Source: Anaerolineae bacterium (GTDB lineage: Bacteria > Chloroflexota > Anaerolineae > UBA4142 > SHND01). Taken from it: 64,000 nt of DNA. Made by a program: the position numbers and the translations under genes. Under the pieces are notes generated by a model. The model was not told the origin of the DNA, did not search any database, and saw only the letters and a list, made by a program, of their open reading frames with translations. The stretch spans positions 1 to 64,000 of the forward strand of contig JADZCJ010000083.1 in assembly GCA_020851635.1 (NCBI GenBank). Direction: 5' to 3'. Positions 34,591 through 43,718 of this stretch are shown here, piece by piece; positions within the stretch are counted from its first letter, which is position 1, and each line of letters opens with the position of its first letter.

Positions 34591-37413
34591 ATGGCAGAAT
34601 CCAAAAATTCTGAAACCAAATGGTATCAGATGACCCCCGAGCAGGTGGCACAGCAGTTACAGGTTGACCCCGCCAAAGGCTTGAGCGCAGGCGAAGCGCA
34701 GCAGCGTCTGCAGAAATATGGTCGTAATGAATTAGCAGCCAAAAAGAAGGAATCGGGTCTTGAGGCATTTCTGCGCCAGTACAAGGATTTTATGCAGATC
34801 CTCTTGCTTGCGGCTGCCGTGATCAATTTTGTTGTTACCCGAGACCTTGGCACCACCGTTGTCTTGCTCGGTTTGACCGTTTTTAACGCGGTGCTGGGCT
34901 TGAATCAAGAGTCCAAAGCACAAGCGAGTCTGGACGCGCTGCAAAAGATGCTCAAGAACATTGCGCGTGTGCGCCGCGATGGGCAAGCGATCGAGATTGA
35001 CGCCGGAGAGCTGGTGCCGGGCGATATCGTGTTGATCGAGGCGGGAAATCGCGTGCCCGCGGATGGTCGTCTGTTTGTCGCCGCAACCATCGAGATCGAA
35101 GAGGCGGCGCTGACGGGCGAGAGCGCGCCGACGCTCAAAGACTCGGCCACTATCGCCAAAGAAGCCGGTTTGGGCGACCGCCTCGACATGGTCTTTATGA
35201 ACACGGCAGTGACGCGCGGGCGCGGCGAATTCATCGTCACGACGACCGGCATGGCAACCGAGATGGGGCATATTGCCGACCTGCTCAACAAGACCGAAGC
35301 GGACAAGACGCCGCTGCAAAAGCAGTTGGACAGGTTGACGATGATTATCGCAGGCATCGCAGGGATTGCCTTTGTGCTCATGATCATTTTGGGTGTTCGG
35401 AACGGGACGCCATTCGACGTAATTTTCATTGCCGGTATCGCGCTGGCAATTTCGGCGATTCCGACAGGTCTGCCCGCCGTCATTACTACGCTCTATTCGA
35501 TGGGGACGCGCGAGCTCGCCAAACAAAACGCGATCGTCAAACGGCTGCCCTCCGTGGAAACGCTCGGCTCGGTTTCGGCGATTTGTTCGGACAAGACAGG
35601 CACGCTGACGCTGAACAAAATGACCGCGCGCGAGTTTACTATTCCCGGACAGAATCGTTACAAGGTCACGGGTGAAGGGTATGGCACCAAGGGAGAACTG
35701 CAATATCTTGCAGCGAAACCGGCGACAGAGCCCTGGCAAAAAGGAACGACGCCGTACTCTACCGATGGCCAGATCCTCAGCGCCGGAGGTCCCAGGATTG
35801 ATCTCGAGCCGGTCATGCTGCCGATGGCATTGTGCGCGGATGCGCGGCTTGACGGTGAGAGTCTCATCGGCGACCCGACCGAAGGCGCATTGATCGTCTT
35901 GGCAGCCAAGGGCGGAATTGATGTGGAGGGCGCGCGCCAAATGTATCCCCGCGTTGCCGAAGTCCCGTTCGATTCCGACTATAAATTCATGGCGACGTTC
36001 CACAACATGAAAAATGCCAGTGGTGAAGATGTCGTGCGCTGTTTTGTCAAAGGCGCGCCCGATGTGCTGATTGCGCGCGGCGGCTCGTACTGGACGCCGG
36101 ATGATACGACTCATCCGATCACCGACGACAATCGTAAATTGGCTCTCGGCGAAAACGACCGTATGGCAAGTGTTGGCGAACGGGTCATGGTGGTTGCGCG
36201 TCGCGATTTTGACCCCGCGACCTTTGACCCGAAAGCCAAGTTGATTGATCTGGTCAACGATCTGACGCTGCTGGCGATGGTCGGAATCGTGGACCCGCCG
36301 CGCGCCGAAGCCAAAGATGCAATTGCCAAGTGCAAGAGCGCCGGAATTCAGGTCCGCATGATTACGGGCGACCATGCCGTAACGGCAGCTGCCATTGGAC
36401 AGGAATTGGGCATAACGGGGAATGCGCTGACCGGCAAACAATTTTCCGAATTGAGTGACGAACAGCTTCTCAACGACTTGCCGAACATTGGAGTGGTCGC
36501 CCGCGTCGCGCCGGAAGACAAAATTCGGCTCGTGACAATGCTCCAAAAGCAAAAGAACATCGTCGCCATGACCGGCGACGGCGTGAACGATGCGCCTGCG
36601 CTCAAAAAGGCGGACATCGGTGTGGCGATGGGTATTACGGGGACCGAAGTCTCGAAAGAAGCGGCGGTCATGATTTTGACGGATGATAACTTTGCAACCA
36701 TCGTCAAGGCGGTCGAATATGGGCGCGCGCTCTATGACAACCTCTCGAAATACATTCGATTCCAGATGGCGGCGCTCGTGGCGTTCATTGCAAGTTATCT
36801 CGGCGCGGCGTTTTTCCTGATTTTGGGCGGTGTTCCATTCTCGCCGCTGGTGGTGCTGTTTATCAACTTTTTGGTGCAGGTGCCAATTGCCATCGCGCTC
36901 GGCTTTGACAGCCCGCGGCCCGGATTGATGGAGCGCAAGCCGCGCCCTCTCACACAACCCGTGCTTTCGCGGGCGCAGTGGACGCGCATTATCTTTTTGG
37001 GGCTCATCATGGCGTTCGCTACGTTGTATATCGAGCAGCAATACGAGCCGACAGGTTTCGCACTGGCGGCAACCATGGGATTCGTCGTCTTTTCGTTGCT
37101 GAATGTCACTCTCGGGCTTTCTGCGCGTGATGAATTTGGAACGGCGTTCAACCGTGACATTTTTTCAGACCGGCGGCAATTGATGCTGTATGGAATCTCG
37201 CTTCTCCTTACGTTTCTGGCGACAGAGCTCGGATTTTTTCAGCGCATTCTCGGCACGACGGCATTGGACCGCGATCATTGGTTCCTCGCCATCGCTCTGG
37301 CAATTGTGCTGCTCCTCATTGACGAGGTGGTAAAATTCATTTTGCGCCGGCGGCGGACGCCCGAAACGGCTCCGACGCCAAAGGCGGGCGCTCCCGCTCC
37401 GGCGACAAAATAG
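34591..37413 (+). CDS. P2-type cation-transporting ATPase with atypical ion site
   Basis: This 940-residue ATPase has the full cytosolic machinery: TGES (175-178), phosphorylated Asp334 in DKTGTLT, KGAPD, and TGDGVNDAP (661-668). The architecture resembles bacterial calcium ATPases. The ion-binding residues differ, however. Helix 4 has IPTGLP (291-296) instead of PEGLP, so the calcium-ligating Glu is Thr. Helix 6 has INFLVQVP (758-765) where calcium pumps have VNLVTDGLP, so the Thr-Asp pair is lost. A different cation or lost specificity is possible. A ribosome-binding site (GAGGGAGAA) precedes the ATG. A ZIP transporter gene follows. Confidence 0.9.
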   Translation: MAESKNSETKWYQMTPEQVAQQLQVDPAKGLSAGEAQQRLQKYGRNELAAKKKESGLEAFLRQYKDFMQILLLAAAVINFVVTRDLGTTVVLLGLTVFNAVLGLNQESKAQASLDALQKMLKNIARVRRDGQAIEIDAGELVPGDIVLIEAGNRVPADGRLFVAATIEIEEAALTGESAPTLKDSATIAKEAGLGDRLDMVFMNTAVTRGRGEFIVTTTGMATEMGHIADLLNKTEADKTPLQKQLDRLTMIIAGIAGIAFVLMIILGVRNGTPFDVIFIAGIALAISAIPTGLPAVITTLYSMGTRELAKQNAIVKRLPSVETLGSVSAICSDKTGTLTLNKMTAREFTIPGQNRYKVTGEGYGTKGELQYLAAKPATEPWQKGTTPYSTDGQILSAGGPRIDLEPVMLPMALCADARLDGESLIGDPTEGALIVLAAKGGIDVEGARQMYPRVAEVPFDSDYKFMATFHNMKNASGEDVVRCFVKGAPDVLIARGGSYWTPDDTTHPITDDNRKLALGENDRMASVGERVMVVARRDFDPATFDPKAKLIDLVNDLTLLAMVGIVDPPRAEAKDAIAKCKSAGIQVRMITGDHAVTAAAIGQELGITGNALTGKQFSELSDEQLLNDLPNIGVVARVAPEDKIRLVTMLQKQKNIVAMTGDGVNDAPALKKADIGVAMGITGTEVSKEAAVMILTDDNFATIVKAVEYGRALYDNLSKYIRFQMAALVAFIASYLGAAFFLILGGVPFSPLVVLFINFLVQVPIAIALGFDSPRPGLMERKPRPLTQPVLSRAQWTRIIFLGLIMAFATLYIEQQYEPTGFALAATMGFVVFSLLNVTLGLSARDEFGTAFNRDIFSDRRQLMLYGISLLLTFLATELGFFQRILGTTALDRDHWFLAIALAIVLLLIDEVVKFILRRRRTPETAPTPKAGAPAPATK

Positions 37414-37433
37414 GCAACGCGCTGGTCCATCGG

Positions 37434-37473
37434 CAGCCCACATGCATTCCCTCTCGGGAAGGTGTGTGGGCTG
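37434..37473 (+). terminator. Composite hairpin after the P-type ATPase
   Basis: A 9-bp outer stem (37434-37442 with 37465-37473) encloses a TTCCC TCTC GGGAA inner hairpin. It is followed within 25 bp by a nine-base T-run in CGCTTTTTTTTTGG rather than directly. Termination is plausible but imperfect. Confidence 0.45.
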
Positions 37474-37542
37474 TGTTGCAAAGACCCGATGCGCTTTTTT
37501 TTTGGTATTCGTCACTGCACACATGCTGAGAATCAGATTTGT

Positions 37543-38280
37543 ATGAAGATAGAATCGGGTCTCGTGCCGGCGCTCTATGGCGCGTTGGCAGCCAGCGCTC
37601 TGCTGTTGGGCGCACTGCTCGTCATGTGGCGGCCGCCGTCATCACGCGCGATCGGACTGGTGATGGGGTTCGGCTCCGGAGCGATCATAAGCTCGATTGC
37701 CTACGAGCTCATTCCGGGTTCTTTGGCTACGGGCACGCTGCTGATGGGCGTTGCGTTCGCGCTTGGCGCGGTCACATTTTTTCTGGCGGATTGGTGGATT
37801 GACACCAGAGGCGGGGCAAGTCGTAAAGACATCAAGGGCGCAGAAGAGGGCTCCGGGCTTAGCATCTTTGTTGGCTCTTTGATTGACGCGATTCCCGAGT
37901 CGGCGATTCTCGGAATCGGCATTGCGACGGGCGGCTCTATCAGTCTTGCGTTTCTGCTGGCGGTTGTAGTTTCGAATGTGCCGGAGGGGATTGCAGGGAC
38001 AATCAATCTCCAAGCTGCGGGGCGTTCCAAAAAATCGGTCTTGCTGATGTGGTCCGGAGTCGTCCTGATCAGCGCGGTGTGTGCCGCCGTCGGTTATCTC
38101 TATGTCAGTTCGGCGCCGGAAGCGGACGGGCGATATGCTCAGGCATTTGCGGCGGGCGCGTTGCTGACCATGCTTGCCGAGGCAATGATGCCCGAGGCAT
38201 TCGAACATGGGGGCAAAGCCGTTGGTTTGCTGACAGTGCTGGGTTTTTTGGCGGCGGCGGTCCTTTCGGCTGTTGATTGA
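37543..38280 (+). CDS. ZIP-family metal transporter
   Basis: This 245-residue transporter has eight hydrophobic segments. The metal-site motifs are in helices 4 and 5: GSLIDAIPESAILGIG and SNVPEGIAGTINL. ATG 37543 is the likely start; the longer frame crosses the terminator region. ZIP proteins import zinc or other divalent metals into the cytoplasm. Its position after the P-type ATPase suggests a paired metal-homeostasis role. It precedes the GH13 gene by 28 bp. Confidence 0.88.
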   Translation: MKIESGLVPALYGALAASALLLGALLVMWRPPSSRAIGLVMGFGSGAIISSIAYELIPGSLATGTLLMGVAFALGAVTFFLADWWIDTRGGASRKDIKGAEEGSGLSIFVGSLIDAIPESAILGIGIATGGSISLAFLLAVVVSNVPEGIAGTINLQAAGRSKKSVLLMWSGVVLISAVCAAVGYLYVSSAPEADGRYAQAFAAGALLTMLAEAMMPEAFEHGGKAVGLLTVLGFLAAAVLSAVD

Positions 38281-38308
38281 GTCCCATGCGCCACCGGAGG
38301 GTAAAGCC

Positions 38309-39778
38309 ATGCAATGGGTAAAGAATCCGATCATCTATGAAATTCATACGTGGGTCTGGTTGAATGAATTGAGCAGACGCCACGGAAAAAAAGTGACGCT
38401 GGGCAGTGTGCCGGCAAAGGAATGGGACACGCTCAAGGCGCTCGGCATTGACGCCGTGTGGTTTATGGGCGTATGGGAGCGCAGCCCCGAGGGCATTCGG
38501 GTGGCGAATGAAAACGCGGAACTCCAGGCGGAATTTCGGCGCGCGCTGCCCGATTTCCAGCCGTCGGACAATGTCGGCTCGGCGTATTGCGTGCGCGACT
38601 ATGTCGTCGCTCAAGCGCTCGGCGGACCGTCGGGTCTAGCCAAAGCGCGTCAAGCCCTCGCCACACGCGGCATCCGACTGATTCTCGATTTTGTGCCCAA
38701 TCACGTTGCCCCCGACCATCCCTGGGCTACCCTGCATCCCGAATATTTCATTCGCGGTTCGCGTGAGGACCTGGAGCGCGCGCCGGGCGAATTTTTCCAG
38801 GCGGGCGAGCATGTCATTGCCAATGGGCGTGATCCGTATTTTGCGCCCTGGCCCGATGTTGTGCAGCTCAATGCATTCGATCCCGGTCTGCGGGAAGCGG
38901 CAATTCGGACGGTCAATTCGATTGCAGACCAATGCGACGGGATGCGGTGCGACATGGCGATGTTGATGCTCAACGCTGTCTTTGCGCGCACGTGGGGCGA
39001 GCGCGCAGGCAATCGCCCCGAGACCGAGTATTGGACCGAATTGATTTCGCGTGTCAGGACAAGCCATCCGGACGTGATTTTCATCGCCGAAGCGTACTGG
39101 GATTTGGAGTGGGAACTGCAACAAAAGGGCTTTGATTATTGTTATGACAAGCGGCTGTATGACCGGCTGGAACATGAAAGCGCACAGAGCGTGCTCGGAC
39201 ATTTGCGGGCAGACATGGCATATCAGCAAAAACTGGTGCGCTTTATCGAGAATCACGACGAGCCGCGCGCTGCAGGAGTCTTTGCGCCGCAGAGGGAACG
39301 CGCCGCAGCCGTCATCATGGCAACCATCCCCGGCGCCAAACTCTATTATGATGGGCAGTTCGAAGGTCGCCGCATCAAAGTGCCCGTGTTTCTGGCGCGC
39401 CGCGCCGACGAAGCGTCGGACGCCGGGCTTGAGGGTTTCTATCGTGCCCTGCTCAAGGCGACACACACCGAGCTAATACGGTCGGGGACATGGCAGTTGT
39501 GCGAGGTCACGGGCTGGAGCGATAACCAGAGTTGCCTCAATTTACTCGCATGGTGCTGGGCGCGCGGCGATGAACGCAATCTCATCATCGTCAATTGGTC
39601 GGACACGCGGTCTCAGGGGCGGGTGCGTCTGCCCTGGCATGAATTGACTCGACATGTTTGGGGTTTACATGATGTTCTCAGCGGCGCGCTCTATGAGCGG
39701 CTCGGAGCTGAACTCGTGGGAGATGGTTTGTATGTGGATCTCGGTCCCGGAGAATTCCACTTTATCAATTTCGTATGA
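38309..39778 (+). CDS. GH13 alpha-amylase-family glycosidase
   Basis: This 489-residue enzyme shows GH13 region I DFVPNHVAPDH, region II DGMRCDMAML (nucleophile Asp), region III IAEAYWDLEW (acid/base Glu) and region IV IENHDEPRA. It starts after a CCGGAGGG site. It has no signal peptide, so it acts in the cytoplasm, perhaps on storage glucan or trehalose-type sugars. The substrate is not predictable from motifs. The last codons overlap the UbiB/AarF gene by 4 bp, so they are co-expressed. A sugar-metabolism role with a UbiB kinase is an odd pair. Confidence 0.9.
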   Translation: MQWVKNPIIYEIHTWVWLNELSRRHGKKVTLGSVPAKEWDTLKALGIDAVWFMGVWERSPEGIRVANENAELQAEFRRALPDFQPSDNVGSAYCVRDYVVAQALGGPSGLAKARQALATRGIRLILDFVPNHVAPDHPWATLHPEYFIRGSREDLERAPGEFFQAGEHVIANGRDPYFAPWPDVVQLNAFDPGLREAAIRTVNSIADQCDGMRCDMAMLMLNAVFARTWGERAGNRPETEYWTELISRVRTSHPDVIFIAEAYWDLEWELQQKGFDYCYDKRLYDRLEHESAQSVLGHLRADMAYQQKLVRFIENHDEPRAAGVFAPQRERAAAVIMATIPGAKLYYDGQFEGRRIKVPVFLARRADEASDAGLEGFYRALLKATHTELIRSGTWQLCEVTGWSDNQSCLNLLAWCWARGDERNLIIVNWSDTRSQGRVRLPWHELTRHVWGLHDVLSGALYERLGAELVGDGLYVDLGPGEFHFINFV

Positions 39779-41958
39779 CCTCCACTATGGCTGCCCGTCG
39801 CTTTATTTTTCAGGTCGTAATCAATTCGATCGCGCTGCTCTTTACGTTCTTGGTATTTCGGCTGATTCAAGTGCCTGCCCCGGACGGCTCGGGCGAAAGC
39901 GTTCCCGTTTTCACGGTGGACGATTTGGTGTTGTGGATGGTCCCGATTTTGGGATTGATCTTTACAGTCATCAACCTCTTGTTACGCCCGGTGCTCCTGA
40001 TGCTGCTTGGACGGCTCGTGATCCAGACGTTCGGGCTTTTTCTTTTGGTCGTTGACGCAGTGGTCTTTTGGTTGACGACGCGGCTCTCACCTTTCGAGTT
40101 TGCGATTGTCCCACCGGTCGTCCTGTGGCTCTTTGTCGCGGCAGTTCTGTTTAACCTGTTCAAATTCCTGTTGGCAGCGGTTGTCGGGGTGAATCGTCCG
40201 CAGGTCGAGGGAGCTCCCTCGGGGGGGGACTTGTGGAAACGGCTGGAACGCCTACCCGGTTTCCGTGACAGTCGTCTTGCCGAAAACATGCGGCTCCAAC
40301 AGGTCTATGACACACTGGGAAGCTATGCGCTCGAAATCGCAATGACGCGCACCCCGCTCAACAGCTTTCGGCGCACGATTTCCAACTGGGTCTATCGCAA
40401 GCGCAACCCCATCGAAGACATGTCGCCCGCGGTCCAGGTCCGCGTCATGCTTCAGCAGCTCGGACCCACATATGTCAAATTCGGGCAAATGGCAGCGAGT
40501 CAGGGGCAAGCCCTGCCGCCCGAGTACCAAGTGGAATTGGAAAAACTCCAAAACACGGTCCCACCCGTGCCATACGACCAAGCTCGCCAGGTCATTGTTC
40601 AAGAGTTGGGTCGCCCCCCCGAAGAATTGTTTGCCACGTTCGAGCAAGAAGCATTTGCGGCGGCGTCCACCGCGCAGGTGCATAAAGCAACCTTGAAGGA
40701 CGGGACCCCGGTTGCGATCAAAGTGCAACGCCCCAATATTGTCACCATGGTCAATGCGGACCTGGGCATTTTGCGCCAGGTGGGCAGAGCTGTCGAGCGG
40801 ATAAACAAAGAGGCGCGCACGATTGACCTCTCGGGGATCGTGGACGAATTTGGCAACGGTGTGCGCCGCGAATTGGATTACCATAACGAGGCATACCACG
40901 CGCTGCGTCTCGGGGACAACATGAAATCGGTCGAAGGAGTTGCTGCTTGCGGCGTGTATCCCGCGCTTTCCTCGACCCGGGTCCTGACCATGCAGTTTGT
41001 GCGCGGGGTCAAAATCACAAATCTCCAGGCGCTCGACCAGGCAGGACTGGACCGCCTTGATCTGGGGCAGCGTTTTATGCGCGCCTTTCTCAAGCAAGTC
41101 ATGGTGGATGGCTTTTTTCACGGCGACCCGCATCCGGGCAACATTCTGGTTGACCCCCAAAGCGGCACGCTGACCTTTATTGACCTCGGGTTGGTTGGCG
41201 TGCTCGACGGCGCAAAACGTCTGGATCTGATTGATTTGGTAATTTCGCTCGCCCAAAAAGATGCCGCAAGCATTGCCGATGTCTTTTTGCGCCTCTCGAA
41301 AAAGCTGCGCCCCGTGGATCTACAGCAATACCGCGCCGACATGGAGAACCTGATCCAACAATACGTGGTGTATGCATCGGGTGCCTCGCTGAGCGAGGTG
41401 GTATCTCGCGTGTTCAGCTTGCTGCAAAAACACGGCTTGAGACTCGATCGGCAGCTCACCCTCGGACTCAAAGCCATTGCCCAATGCGAAGAAACCATGG
41501 TTGCGCTGGGGGCAGAATTTGATGTCATCGAGTTTGCCAGCGAACAATTGACAGGATTCGCCGCCGAAGCGTTCACACCTGATAAAATCTCTGAATTGTT
41601 GAAACAGCAATTGACTGTTGCCGCCAAACAACTCGTCCGCCGCGTGCCAAATCTCTCGGATGCAACGAACATGTGGCTCGACCAATACATGTCAGGACGC
41701 TTTACCGTCTCGGTTGATACCAGTGACCTCGGGAAACATGTGGACAGCTTTGGGGGCGCGGTCCGACGCCTGACGGCGGGGCTGGTGATTACGGGGATGA
41801 TCATCGGGACAGCCATTGTGGCAAGCCAGATTCTGGCTTTTCAAAGCGCAGATGCGTTCTGGGTGGTCGTCCTCGCGATCATTGTCTTTGTCATCATGAT
41901 AGCGCTCGGTATCGCTATAATTTGGAACACTCTGCGCGCGACCAATGATTCCTCTTGA
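39775..41958 (+). CDS. UbiB/AarF-type atypical protein kinase
   Basis: This 727-residue protein begins with four hydrophobic segments (residues about 10-130), unlike the usual C-terminal-only anchor, and ends in two more. The kinase core carries VKFGQMAASQGQALPPEYQ (KxGQ motif), an Ala-rich loop AAASTAQVHKATLKDG, FHGDPHPGNI and the metal-binding DLGLVG. These are the ABC1/UbiB signatures. The family supports quinone or lipid metabolism; the precise role is unsettled. It overlaps the GH13 gene by 4 bp and ends with a terminator at 42079-42106. Confidence 0.88.
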   Translation: MTSTMAARRFIFQVVINSIALLFTFLVFRLIQVPAPDGSGESVPVFTVDDLVLWMVPILGLIFTVINLLLRPVLLMLLGRLVIQTFGLFLLVVDAVVFWLTTRLSPFEFAIVPPVVLWLFVAAVLFNLFKFLLAAVVGVNRPQVEGAPSGGDLWKRLERLPGFRDSRLAENMRLQQVYDTLGSYALEIAMTRTPLNSFRRTISNWVYRKRNPIEDMSPAVQVRVMLQQLGPTYVKFGQMAASQGQALPPEYQVELEKLQNTVPPVPYDQARQVIVQELGRPPEELFATFEQEAFAAASTAQVHKATLKDGTPVAIKVQRPNIVTMVNADLGILRQVGRAVERINKEARTIDLSGIVDEFGNGVRRELDYHNEAYHALRLGDNMKSVEGVAACGVYPALSSTRVLTMQFVRGVKITNLQALDQAGLDRLDLGQRFMRAFLKQVMVDGFFHGDPHPGNILVDPQSGTLTFIDLGLVGVLDGAKRLDLIDLVISLAQKDAASIADVFLRLSKKLRPVDLQQYRADMENLIQQYVVYASGASLSEVVSRVFSLLQKHGLRLDRQLTLGLKAIAQCEETMVALGAEFDVIEFASEQLTGFAAEAFTPDKISELLKQQLTVAAKQLVRRVPNLSDATNMWLDQYMSGRFTVSVDTSDLGKHVDSFGGAVRRLTAGLVITGMIIGTAIVASQILAFQSADAFWVVVLAIIVFVIMIALGIAIIWNTLRATNDSS

Positions 41959-42337
41959 TGAGACAGGCGAGACGCCGGGTCCTCTGCTACGGCTCCCCCG
42001 ACCATTGTGCCCGCCCGGTGCGGCAGCGCACGACTCTTTTTCAACGTTATTCAGTCTATTTTAGGCAGTCCTACATCCAGACCCGTCCTGTCCCGGACGG
42101 GTCTTTGGGTTGGTCAGCATACACCGCAGCGATAATAGCCGGGTTGCCCCATTCCCTTTGGGACAAATGCCCCTATCCCGCGCGGGCGAGTTGGAGTAGC
42201 ATCATCTCGGAGGTTGTCGGCCAAGCGCATCCACAAAAGCGGCGTTCCGACCCATGTGAACGCACGAATCACGAGGCAGAAATGAACAATCATTCTGCAC
42301 TAATTTTGTGGCGGCATTTTTGAATCCAGGAGCAACT
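41959..42337. other. 379-bp intergenic region
   Basis: No gene is credible. It holds the UbiB-gene terminator (42079-42106), then about 230 bp that presumably carries the promoter of the response-regulator gene. I could not identify a confident -35/-10 pair. The only well-formed signal near its end is the ribosome-binding site CCAGGAGC just before ATG 42338. Confidence 0.55.
42079..42106 (+). terminator. Intrinsic terminator after the UbiB gene
   Basis: A 10-bp perfect stem (AGACCCGTCC with GGACGGGTCT, loop 42089-42094) is followed by TT, about 120 bp beyond the stop. Confidence 0.6.
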
Positions 42338-43033
42338 ATGGACACCCTTGGCACCATTCTCGTAATTGACGATGACAGGACCTTGCTGCGACTCGTTCAA
42401 GAAGCTCTCGTCAAGGCACACTTTCGGGTTATCCTTGCGACGAATGGCATTGACGGGCTGCAGGAATTGTACGCTCACCAGCCCGATCTGGTGTTGTTGG
42501 ACGTGATGATGCCGCGGATGGACGGCTGGGAAACGCTTTCACGCATCCGGCAACTTTCGCACGTGCCGGTTATCATGTTGACCGCCAAAGACACCGAGGC
42601 GGACAAAATGCGCGGCTTTACGCACGGCATTGACGACTATGTCACAAAACCCTTTAGTTTTGCCGAACTGGTCGCGCGGGCGCAGGTGGCGATTCGGCGC
42701 GCGCGCGGGACGCAACCCATTGATAAAGCGCGGCGTTACGTTACCGGAGACCTCGTGATTGATCTCGATACACACCGTGTGACCAAAGCGGGCAAGCCCG
42801 TCGAATTGACGCCGACCGAATTTCGGCTGCTGGAAACACTGGCGGAAAACGCAGGACGTGTGCTCACGCATGAACAATTGCTTGAGCGGGTGTGGGGTTA
42901 TGACGCCGGCGAGGACACGGGCTATGTAAAACGCTATATCTGGTATCTGCGTCATAAACTCGAGGATGACCCCGCCAATCCGCAATATATTCTGACTGAA
43001 CGCGGTTTCGGTTATTCTTTTTCGACGAACTGA
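42338..43033 (+). CDS. OmpR/PhoB-type response regulator
   Basis: This 231-residue regulator has a receiver domain with acidic pocket Asp11-13, phosphorylated Asp55 (LLDVMMPRMDG) and conserved Lys104 (TKPF). Its C-terminal winged helix (residues about 140-231) includes LTPTEFRLLETLAENAGRVL and RYIWYLRHKLEDD. No histidine kinase gene is adjacent, so it is an orphan within this window. It precedes a universal stress gene by 29 bp, perhaps as one transcription unit. Confidence 0.93.
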   Translation: MDTLGTILVIDDDRTLLRLVQEALVKAHFRVILATNGIDGLQELYAHQPDLVLLDVMMPRMDGWETLSRIRQLSHVPVIMLTAKDTEADKMRGFTHGIDDYVTKPFSFAELVARAQVAIRRARGTQPIDKARRYVTGDLVIDLDTHRVTKAGKPVELTPTEFRLLETLAENAGRVLTHEQLLERVWGYDAGEDTGYVKRYIWYLRHKLEDDPANPQYILTERGFGYSFSTN

Positions 43034-43062
43034 CGAACGGGTTTTACACAGGAGGGATTACC

Positions 43063-43518
43063 ATGATGAAAAAGATACTTGTCCCATTGGATGGCTCTAC
43101 CATGTCCGAGGCGGTGCTGCCCTATGTGCGCACGTTCGCCAAGAGTCTGAATGCCGAAGTGATTTTGATGCGCGTCGTCACCAATCAGGTGTACGAGACC
43201 ATGCCTGCCCAGGTCCCGCCGATGCCCGTAATGACCATGCGCGCCACTTCCGAGCAGGACTATTATGGTCAAGCCGAGGGCTATCTCCAACGCGTCGCGT
43301 TCGATTATTTCCCGGATTCGGTGGTCCGACTCGAAGTCATGGGCGGTCCGACGACAGATTCCATCCTCGATTTTGCCATGACTCATGAAGTGGACATGAT
43401 TGCCATGACCACGCATGGGCGAAGCGGCTTGTCCCGCATGGTGCTTGGCAGTGTAGCGGATGAGGTCATGCGACGCTCCCATCTGCCCGTCCTTTTGGTC
43501 CGACCGAATCAGGAATAG
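43063..43518 (+). CDS. Universal stress protein (UspA)
   Basis: This 151-residue protein has the ATP-binding Usp motif GRSGLSRMVLGSVADEV and the N-terminal KKILVPLDGSTMSE. A GGAGGG ribosome-binding site precedes the ATG. Usp proteins modulate stress survival. It follows the response regulator and ends before a strong terminator. A middle loop (PAQVPPMPVMTMRATS) is unusually rich in Met and Pro. Confidence 0.92.
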   Translation: MMKKILVPLDGSTMSEAVLPYVRTFAKSLNAEVILMRVVTNQVYETMPAQVPPMPVMTMRATSEQDYYGQAEGYLQRVAFDYFPDSVVRLEVMGGPTTDSILDFAMTHEVDMIAMTTHGRSGLSRMVLGSVADEVMRRSHLPVLLVRPNQE

Positions 43519-43609
43519 ACGCGCAGCGTGAGATTCGTGGCAGGTCGGCAGTCAGCGTGAGTTTGCAGAACGCAGGACCTTTCGAGCTTGACCACATTTC
43601 GAGCAAGCG

Positions 43610-43645
43610 CCGGGCGCAACTCGTACGAGTTGCGCCCGGTTTTTT
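43610..43645 (+). terminator. Intrinsic terminator after the universal stress gene
   Basis: A 30-bp uninterrupted palindrome (43610-43639) is followed by TTTTTT. It stops plus-strand transcription before the convergent nrfA operon. Confidence 0.8.
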
Positions 43646-43667
43646 GTGTCTCGGTCGCGCATACATC

Positions 43668-43697
43668 AAAAGACCCACCCCGTTTTGGGATGGGTCT
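43668..43697 (-). terminator. Intrinsic terminator of the nrfHA operon
   Basis: AGACCCA-CCC and GGG-A-TGGGTCT (43671-43697) pair around a short loop. Read on the minus strand, the stem is followed by TTTT (43671-43668). It lies 22 bp beyond the nrfA stop. Confidence 0.7.
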
Positions 43698-43718
43698 CTA
43701 TCTTGCTCGGTGCGCCCG

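Noticed and set aside
34732-37041. A 769-codon open frame opposite the P-type ATPase
   Set aside because: It is antisense to a gene with complete catalytic motifs; the composition is low-complexity His/Arg/Asp-rich as expected for a shadow frame.
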